NCBI RefSeq assembly: GCF_040372805.1
Contig: NZ_BAABWJ010000001.1
Span: forward strand, 1,178,001-1,242,000
Direction of reading: 5' to 3'
Source: Pseudoteredinibacter isoporae_A
GTDB lineage: Bacteria; Pseudomonadota; Gammaproteobacteria; Pseudomonadales; Cellvibrionaceae
DNA length: 64,000 nt
Shown: positions 58,172 to 64,000 of the stretch, in pieces
How the letters are laid out: every line of letters starts with the position of its first letter
Numbering within the stretch: position 1 is the first letter of the stretch
Notes under the pieces: generated by a model
Databases searched by the model: none
What the model was told of the DNA's origin: nothing
Seen by the model: the letters and a program-made list of their open reading frames with translations, nothing else
Program-made: the position numbers and the translations under genes

Positions 58172-58566
58172 AGAATTAGAATTGGAAAAAGAAGGCCGAG
58201 AGAAGTGGCCAGTGGTGAGTGAACGTTATGTTTGGATCAATATAACTGTAAATTTCTAACCTTTGAGCTTAAACGCGCTCAAATTCAAGGAATATAGGGT
58301 GCAGGCTTTCGGGGCTATCGTTGTTGTTACCGCTCTACCAGCGTGCGCGAATACTGTAATAAATAGGGCAATGGCAATGTTCCATTGAATCAGCACAGGT
58401 TAATCGAAAGGAATAAAAGAAACCGTTCGTTGAGTCTAATAAATAGCTAACTGTGGAGAATCTATTGGGAAGATCAGCCGCGAAACGCGCTTAATAGGCA
58501 GGATTATAGCGCACTTTTGGCCCCTTGCAAGGCTTCGGCGGCCGGGAAGGCCGCCGATTGACCAAA
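58172..58566. other. Intergenic region between trxA and rho
   Basis: This 395-base stretch holds the rho leader and promoter and, next to trxA, a GC-rich inverted repeat CGGCGGCC-GGGAA-GGCCGCCG (58536-58556) that may end trxA transcription although a U-run is missing. No gene or RNA gene is recognisable. Confidence 0.5.
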
Positions 58567-58890
58567 TTACAGGCTACCGTCGATGAATTCGACCAGCTGG
58601 GTTTTGGACAATGCACCCACTTTCATGGAGTCCATATTGCCACCCTTGAAGATCATCAGAGTGGGAATACCGCGGATATTGAACTTCGCAGGCGTTTCTT
58701 TGTTCGCATCAACATCCATTTTGCAGATTTTGATTTTGTCACCGTAATCGCTGGACAGCTCGTCCAGAACAGGAGCGATCATCTTACAAGGGCCGCACCA
58801 CTCTGCCCAAAAATCAACCAGTACTGGGCCTTCGGCTTGTAAAACATCGGCTTCAAAGCTGCTGTCGGTTACGTGAACAATGCTACTCAT
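58567..58890 (-). CDS. trxA: Thioredoxin 1
   Basis: ATG 58890, behind CGGAGAAT, gives 107 residues; a longer frame upstream adds non-conserved residues. The redox motif is WAEWCGPCKMIAPVL, and the cis-Pro is in IRGIPTLMIFKGG. It is the general cytoplasmic disulfide reductant. It sits upstream of rho on the same strand, as in Pseudomonas (trxA-rho). Confidence 0.97.
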   Translation of the reverse strand: MSSIVHVTDSSFEADVLQAEGPVLVDFWAEWCGPCKMIAPVLDELSSDYGDKIKICKMDVDANKETPAKFNIRGIPTLMIFKGGNMDSMKVGALSKTQLVEFIDGSL

Positions 58891-59082
58891 GGGGATTCTC
58901 CGAAAATGAGGCGTGGCATTTGGCTGCCAGCGAAAATTTAGCGTAATCATAAGGATTGGCTGGCGATGAGACAAGAGCTGTTATGGTCCTGCTGAGTCAA
59001 TTGCGGCATAAGCTTAGAGCCTGCTATCAGGCTCCGCCACCCGAAATACGGGCTTGGCACCGCATGACACGGTGCTTTGCCG

Positions 59083-61191
59083 TTACAATTGCCCCAGTAA
59101 TTCCAGCAGTAGCTGTTGTTGGGGTTTGTCTTCGGAATCCTGCTTGGGATGCGGTGGAAGGTAGTTGCCTTCTGCGTTCAATTCCCAACGCCCGAGCTCA
59201 CTGTCGATATAGCCCTTCAGCTCGCCGATGATGCGTTTGGCGAGGTTGGGTTTGGCAATCGGAAAGCAGGTTTCCACCCGACGGTTCAGGTTTCGTTCCA
59301 TCAGGTCAGCGCTGGCGCAGTACACTTGCGGCTTGGCATTGGCAAAGTAGTAAGCGCGGGTGTGCTCGAGAAAGCGGCCGATAATGGAGTAGACCCGAAT
59401 GTGTTCGGAAACGCCGGGCAGCCCAGGGCGCAGACTGCACATGCCCCGAATCACCAAATCCACCTTGACCCCGGCTTGTGAGGCGCGATACAGAGCTTGA
59501 ACCACTTTGGGTTCGGTAAGGCCGTTGGCCTTCAGAATGATATGGCCATCCTTGCCTTTATTGCAGGCCTCGATTTCATCATCGATCAGCTTAAGCAGCT
59601 GTTTTTTCAAAGTGAACGGCGCATGCAAAAGATGATTGGAACGCTCGGTTTTGCCCATGCCGGTGAGCATCTGGAAAACCTTGTGCACATCCTCGCCGAG
59701 TTCCGGGTTCGCAGATAGCAATGAGTAATCGGTGTACAGGCGGGCATTGCCGCTGTGGTAGTTGCCGGTGCCCAAATGAATGTAGCGTTTTAGCTTGTCG
59801 CCTTCCTTGCGCACGATCAGCAGCATTTTGGCGTGGGTCTTATAGCCCACGACACCGTATACCACCACGGCACCCGCTTCTTGGAGTCGACTGGCCAGCT
59901 CCAGGTTTTCCTCTTCGTCGAAGCGAGCGCGCAGTTCTACCACAGCCGTCACTTCCTTACCGTGGCGAGCGGCCTCAATTAAGGCATCGACCATAGGGCT
60001 TTGGTCGCCGGTGCGATAAAGCGTCTGTTTGATAGCCACGACGTTCGGGTCTTTGGCGGCCTGCCGCAGCAGGTCCACTACAGGATTAAAGGATTCAAAC
60101 GGGTGCAACAGCAACTGGTCTTTGCTGGTCAAGGCCCCGAAAAGGTTATCTTTTCGGGTTAAGCCCTTGGGCAGGCCGGGTGCGAAATCCGGATAGAGGA
60201 GGTCTGGGCGGTTGACCATGCCGGGCACGCTCATCATGCGCTTGAGGTTTACCGGGCCGTTGACGCGGTAGAGCTCATCATCGCTCAAGCCGATTTCCTT
60301 CTGCAGGAAATCGACCATTGCATCTGGACAGTTGTCGGCGACTTCCAAGCGCACCGCGTTACCAAAGCGGCGGGAGTGCAATTCGCCGCGCAGGGCGCGG
60401 GCCAGATCCTCAACGCCTTCGGTGTCTACATCCAGATCGGCATTGCGGGTAATTCGAAACTGATAGCAGCCTTTGACCTGCATACCTGGAAACAGCTCTT
60501 CGGCATGGGCATGAATCATCGACGACAGAAACACAAAATTATCGCCAGGCTCGCACAGCTCATCGGGCAACCGCACCAGGCGGGGCAGTGAGCGCGGTGC
60601 CGGCACAATCGCAAGACCCGATTCCCGGCCAAAGGCGTCCTTCCCGTCCAGCTCAACAATAAAATTCAGGCTCTTGTTGACCAGCCTGGGAAAAGGGTGG
60701 GCGTGATCCAGGCCGATTGGGCTGACCACGGGCAGCACTTGCTTATGGACAAAATCCGCAATCCATTCGGCCTGGGCTTCGGTCCATTGGTGGCGACGGA
60801 GGAAGCGAATATTTTCCTGTTCCATGGCGGGAATCAGAATGTGATTGAGGGTATCGTACTGCAGCTGTACGGTGGCGTGGCACTCTTCGGCCAACTGATC
60901 CAGAATCTGCTGGGGCAGGAGACCATCGGGGCCCGGGTTGTCTCGCCCTAACTTGAGGCGTTGGTGCAGACCCGCAACGCGAATCTCAAAAAACTCGTCA
61001 AGATTGGAACTGAAAATCAGTAGAAACTTGAGCCGTTCCAGCAATGGATGGCTGTCATCCAGTGCCTGGGCCAGGACCCGCTGATTAAACTTCAAATGAC
61101 TGAGTTCACGATTGATGTAATACTCGGGAGCGCTGATATCAATATCGTTAGAGCTTTCCGACGGGCTCTTGTTGCTGGTGTTGCTAGGCAT
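59083..61191 (-). CDS. ppk1: Polyphosphate kinase 1
   Basis: A 702-residue four-domain enzyme that forms polyphosphate from ATP. N-terminal FSSNLDEFFEIRVAGL; the middle block IKQTLYRTGDQSPMVDALIE; the phosphorylated His region in YIHLGTGNYHSGNARLYTDY; the second His region VDLVIRGMCSLRPGLPGVSE. Length is standard. Monocistronic; divergent from the TVP38-family gene. Confidence 0.97.
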   Translation of the reverse strand: MPSNTSNKSPSESSNDIDISAPEYYINRELSHLKFNQRVLAQALDDSHPLLERLKFLLIFSSNLDEFFEIRVAGLHQRLKLGRDNPGPDGLLPQQILDQLAEECHATVQLQYDTLNHILIPAMEQENIRFLRRHQWTEAQAEWIADFVHKQVLPVVSPIGLDHAHPFPRLVNKSLNFIVELDGKDAFGRESGLAIVPAPRSLPRLVRLPDELCEPGDNFVFLSSMIHAHAEELFPGMQVKGCYQFRITRNADLDVDTEGVEDLARALRGELHSRRFGNAVRLEVADNCPDAMVDFLQKEIGLSDDELYRVNGPVNLKRMMSVPGMVNRPDLLYPDFAPGLPKGLTRKDNLFGALTSKDQLLLHPFESFNPVVDLLRQAAKDPNVVAIKQTLYRTGDQSPMVDALIEAARHGKEVTAVVELRARFDEEENLELASRLQEAGAVVVYGVVGYKTHAKMLLIVRKEGDKLKRYIHLGTGNYHSGNARLYTDYSLLSANPELGEDVHKVFQMLTGMGKTERSNHLLHAPFTLKKQLLKLIDDEIEACNKGKDGHIILKANGLTEPKVVQALYRASQAGVKVDLVIRGMCSLRPGLPGVSEHIRVYSIIGRFLEHTRAYYFANAKPQVYCASADLMERNLNRRVETCFPIAKPNLAKRIIGELKGYIDSELGRWELNAEGNYLPPHPKQDSEDKPQQQLLLELLGQL

Positions 61192-61391
61192 AGTGGGTCT
61201 TTCTTTGCTGTTATTTCAAGTTCGCGGTGGCTACCTGAAACGCTTTTTTTGCTTTGGCGTAGCGTAGGAGTATAGCCCTGGCAGAGATTGTTACAATAAT
61301 ATGCGAGGTCTGTGACACTTTTATGTGATTTACAACTTAAGCTGTTGGGCAGTTAATGTATTGCCGCCAGTGGGTATTTAAGGATTCTGAC

Positions 61392-62051
61392 ATGATCAAA
61401 AAAATCGCCATTCTCGCGGTGCTGATAATCGCCATTGCCGCCTTTTACCTGAATGGGGGTGAACAGTATCTCTCATTGGACTTTTTCAAACAGCTGGTTG
61501 CAGAGCAGCCTCTGAAGGCCGGCTTGTTGTTTTTCCTGATTTATGTCGGAGTAACCGCGGCATCTCTACCGGGGGCGGCCATTATGACTCTCATTGCCGG
61601 CGCGGTATTTGGGTTCTCCTGGGGCTTGCTGCTGGTGTCTTTCGCCAGCAGTATTGGCGCCACACTGGCCTTCCTGATTTCTCGCAGCCTTCTTGGTGAC
61701 TGGGTGCAGGGTAAGTTTGGTGATCATTTGAAAACGGTTAATGAAGGCCTGGAAAAAGAAGGGGGCTTTTATTTGTTCACGTTGCGACTGATCCCTGTGA
61801 TTCCGTTTTTTGTGATTAATTTGGTGTTCGGCCTGAGTCGTATTAAAACCTGGACATTTTACTGGGTGAGTCAATTGGGAATGTTGGCAGGCACGGCGGT
61901 TTATGTGAATGCAGGTGCCCAGCTGGCCACGGTTGAAGAGTTGAGTGTGTCCGGCGTACTGACACCACAGATTATTTTGGCTTTTGTTCTTCTGGGTGTT
62001 TTTCCCTGGTTGGCGAAAGCGTTACTGAAAGCACTGCGCAAAGACAGTTAA
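61392..62051 (+). CDS. TVP38/TMEM64-family (DedA superfamily) membrane protein
   Basis: ATG 61392 with AAGGA at 7 bases; 219 residues and about five spans. The VTT domain shows GVTAASLPGAAIMTLIAGAV, GFSWGLLLVSFASSIGATLA, and the Arg/Pro-rich LFTLRLIPVIPFFVINLVFG. DedA/VTT proteins are implicated in lipid scrambling or transport. It is followed 15 bases later by a flavin disulfide oxidoreductase; in many bacteria these two are a single fused protein, here split. Confidence 0.9.
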   Translation: MIKKIAILAVLIIAIAAFYLNGGEQYLSLDFFKQLVAEQPLKAGLLFFLIYVGVTAASLPGAAIMTLIAGAVFGFSWGLLLVSFASSIGATLAFLISRSLLGDWVQGKFGDHLKTVNEGLEKEGGFYLFTLRLIPVIPFFVINLVFGLSRIKTWTFYWVSQLGMLAGTAVYVNAGAQLATVEELSVSGVLTPQIILAFVLLGVFPWLAKALLKALRKDS

Positions 62052-62066
62052 GCACGGGTTCTGTTT

Positions 62067-63518
62067 ATGTTTTCCAAGAAAAAGTATGACACTAATATTG
62101 TGGTTATCGGTGCTGGCAGCGCTGGACTGATTTCCGCGAATATCGCCGCTACGCTGAATGCCAAGGTGACATTGATTGAGCGTCACAAGATGGGTGGTGA
62201 TTGCCTCAATACCGGTTGCGTGCCAAGTAAGACTCTATTGCGTTCGGCTAAAATTCGACATTTGATTTCCGAATCCGATCGCTTCGGTTTGACGGTCTCC
62301 GAGGCCTCTGTGGACTTCCCTGCCGTGATGGGAAGAGTGCAGTCGGTGATCAAACATATTGAACCCAATGATTCGATTGAGCGGTACACCTCATTGGGTG
62401 TGGACTGCGTGACCGGTGATGCGACCTTGGTCTCACCGGAAGAAGTGCTGGTCAACGATCAAAAAATTCGTGCGCGTCACATTATCCTTGCCATGGGGGC
62501 AAGGCCCTTTGTTCCCGATATCCCGGGATTGGAAAATATTCAGTACCTGACCTCCGATAATATATGGGAATTGGAAACCTTGCCTGAATCTATGTTGGTG
62601 ATGGGATCAGGCGCTATTGCGTGTGAAATGACTCAGGCTTTTTCCCGATTGGGAACCAAGGTCAGTATGGTGCAGCGCTCATCGTCGATCTTGAATAAAG
62701 AGGAACCCGAAGCGGGCGAGTTCATGTTGAAGACTTTTCAGGATGAAGGGGTTGATGTCAAACTCAATACCCGTATCAGTGAAGTGCGCGCGGCTGAGGG
62801 GGGAAGCGTTGATGTGCTTTTGCGTACGGCTGACGGTGACGAACACTGGGAAAACTTCGGACATGTATTGCTGGCTGTTGGCCGCCAAGCCAATACCCGA
62901 GGCATGGGCTTGGAAGAGGTGGGTGTCGAGCTCAATGAAGATGGCACCGTGAAAGTGGATGAGTATCTCCGCAGCAGCCATAAGAATATTCTTGCCTGTG
63001 GCGATGTGGCCGGACCCTATCAATTTACTCATATGGCATCTCATCAGGCTTGGTATGCCACGGTGAATGCTTTATTTGGTTTTGTGAAAAAGTTTAAGGT
63101 CGATTACCGAATTGTTCCCAAGGCGGTGTTTACCGATCCAGAAATCGCTTCGGTTGGTAAACTGGAATCCGAGTTGGCAGCGGCGTCAATTCCCTATGAG
63201 GTCATTAACTTCCCTCTGGATGATATGGATCGAGCGCTTGCTGAAGGAGAGGCCAAGGGTTTTATCAAAGTGTTGACTAAAGCCGGTAGTGACAAGATTC
63301 TGGGTGTGACGATTGTGGGTGCACACGCAGCTGAATTGCTGACTGAATTTGTAAACGCGATGAAAAATGGCCAGGGCTTGAATCATATTCTGGGTACGAT
63401 TCATATCTACCCAAGCTTCAGTGAGGCGAACAAATACCTGGCGGGACAATGGAAGCGTAAGCATGCACCCCAGTGGGCGTTGCGCATATTGAAAAAGTTA
63501 CACGCCTGGCGTCGTTGA
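62067..63518 (+). CDS. Pyridine nucleotide-disulfide oxidoreductase (mercuric reductase-like, no HMA domain)
   Basis: A 483-residue flavoprotein of the group with dihydrolipoamide and mercuric reductases. FAD motif IVVIGAGSAGLISANIA; redox Cys46 and Cys51 in GGDCLNTGCVPSKTL; NAD(P) motif MLVMGSGAIACEMTQAF; second FAD region LACGDVAGPYQFTHMASHQA; C-terminal dimer domain HIYPSFSEANKYLAGQW. It lacks the N-terminal metal-binding domain and the C-terminal Cys pair of MerA, so it is probably not a true mercuric reductase. Operon partner of the TVP38 gene; the stop touches the convergent kinase gene. Confidence 0.9.
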   Translation: MFSKKKYDTNIVVIGAGSAGLISANIAATLNAKVTLIERHKMGGDCLNTGCVPSKTLLRSAKIRHLISESDRFGLTVSEASVDFPAVMGRVQSVIKHIEPNDSIERYTSLGVDCVTGDATLVSPEEVLVNDQKIRARHIILAMGARPFVPDIPGLENIQYLTSDNIWELETLPESMLVMGSGAIACEMTQAFSRLGTKVSMVQRSSSILNKEEPEAGEFMLKTFQDEGVDVKLNTRISEVRAAEGGSVDVLLRTADGDEHWENFGHVLLAVGRQANTRGMGLEEVGVELNEDGTVKVDEYLRSSHKNILACGDVAGPYQFTHMASHQAWYATVNALFGFVKKFKVDYRIVPKAVFTDPEIASVGKLESELAAASIPYEVINFPLDDMDRALAEGEAKGFIKVLTKAGSDKILGVTIVGAHAAELLTEFVNAMKNGQGLNHILGTIHIYPSFSEANKYLAGQWKRKHAPQWALRILKKLHAWRR

Positions 63519-64000
63519 TCAAGACGAAGCGTTGTTTTTCATTTCGTCTATTCCAATGCGGTGAAACAATTCTGAGAAGGCTTGAATGGTCAAAGGCTTG
63601 CTTAAGTGGTCATTGATGCCTTCTCGGTAAGCATTGTCGGTGTGTTCACCTTTGTCGTGTGCAGTGATTGCAATAATCTGGCAGTTGGCCAATTGCCGCT
63701 TACGTTCAATGTCCCGAATCATTTGGGTGGCTTTGATGCCGTCCATGACGGGCATTTCGATGTCCATTAAGATCAAGGGAAATTTCCCGGGATACAATTC
63801 AAAAAGTTCGACCGCTTCCAGTCCATTTTTGGCGACCACAGGTTCGACATTAAATTTTGAGAGTATTTTCTGTGCAACGATAATGTTCACACTATTGTCG
63901 TCCACCAGCATAACATTTAAACCATCTCGGGCCTGGGGTAACTGGCGTGATTGATCAGGACCCTGTTGGTCGACTGTGTATTGGCTGTCGCCGTTAGTGG
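63519..64000 (-). CDS. Receiver domain, C-terminal end of a hybrid signalling protein (N-terminus beyond window)
   Basis: The frame is open through the right window edge, so residues shown are the C-terminal part. A receiver domain is complete: acidic MLVDDNSVN, phospho-acceptor in LILMDIEMPVMDG, Thr in AITAHDKGEHT and the Lys in HLSKPLTIQAFSELF. A flexible linker rich in Gln and Asp (QYTVDQQGPDQSRQ) precedes it and continues off the window. This layout is usual for a hybrid histidine kinase or multi-domain phosphorelay protein. Its stop is adjacent to the stop of the flavoprotein gene. Confidence 0.82.
   Translation of the reverse strand, partial: TNGDSQYTVDQQGPDQSRQLPQARDGLNVMLVDDNSVNIIVAQKILSKFNVEPVVAKNGLEAVELFELYPGKFPLILMDIEMPVMDGIKATQMIRDIERKRQLANCQIIAITAHDKGEHTDNAYREGINDHLSKPLTIQAFSELFHRIGIDEMKNNASS

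Noticed and set aside
62067..63518. Naming the flavoprotein a mercuric reductase
   Set aside because: The N-terminal HMA domain and the C-terminal Cys pair of MerA are absent and no mer genes are nearby.
1..64000. CRISPR arrays, insertion sequences, prophage or tRNA/rRNA genes
   Set aside because: No regularly spaced repeats, transposase or phage genes, or tRNA-like cloverleaves were noticed.

Overview
The window reads as chromosomal DNA of a gammaproteobacterium, most likely a marine Pseudomonadales/Cellvibrionales-type organism. The gene orders are those of Pseudomonas and its relatives: glnK/amtB next to a SutA-like gene and yigB-xerC-DUF484-dapF-lysA-lptM with divergent cyaY; ygfA-6S RNA-zapA with divergent ygfB-pepP-ubiH-ubiI; argH with divergent algZ-algR-hemC-hemD-hemX-hemY. 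Coding density is high, base composition is about 50% GC, and I see no rRNA, tRNA, insertion sequence, prophage or CRISPR array.

Layout. 1-5.3 kb: 3'-truncated comM/yifB, ubiK, then a nitrogen-control block (outer-membrane protein, PII, ammonium channel, second PII) behind a probable sigma-54 promoter with three NtrC-like boxes. 5.6-11 kb: SutA-like protein and the xerC/dapF/lysA operon, with cyaY divergent. 11-18 kb: crotonase-fold protein, TPR/transglutaminase-like lipoprotein, alpha/beta hydrolase, acyl-CoA dehydrogenase, ppnP, serA and an FAH-family hydrolase. 18-24.4 kb: fau, 6S RNA, zapA, a ZapB-like coiled coil, and the ygfB-pepP-ubiH-ubiI ubiquinone operon.

24.4-39 kb is the accessory part. 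It holds an NRAMP-family protein without the usual metal-binding motifs, three paralogous exported proteins with an exosortase-like sorting motif in the first third of the chain (the 'midcut-by-XrtH' layout), a sterol-desaturase-family enzyme, a hexapeptide acyltransferase, a thioesterase, methyltransferases including a MarR-methyltransferase fusion, a glycosyltransferase/methyltransferase/alpha-toroid operon, an XRE regulator, an alanine-type symporter, and small membrane proteins.

39.5-64 kb returns to core functions: argH, the AlgZ/AlgR two-component system, a TetR regulator inserted before hemCDXY, ubiD, metY, two MscS-type channels, nhaD, folE-folX, rho, trxA, ppk1, a TVP38-family protein paired with a flavin disulfide oxidoreductase, and the C-terminal receiver end of a hybrid kinase running off the right edge.

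The most original signal is the set of three four-cysteine XrtH-type proteins (25.8-29.7 kb). Next are the NRAMP-like protein with altered metal site, the MarR-methyltransferase fusion whose promoter spacer is filled by a perfect palindrome, and the nitrogen-control enhancer upstream of a porin-like gene.
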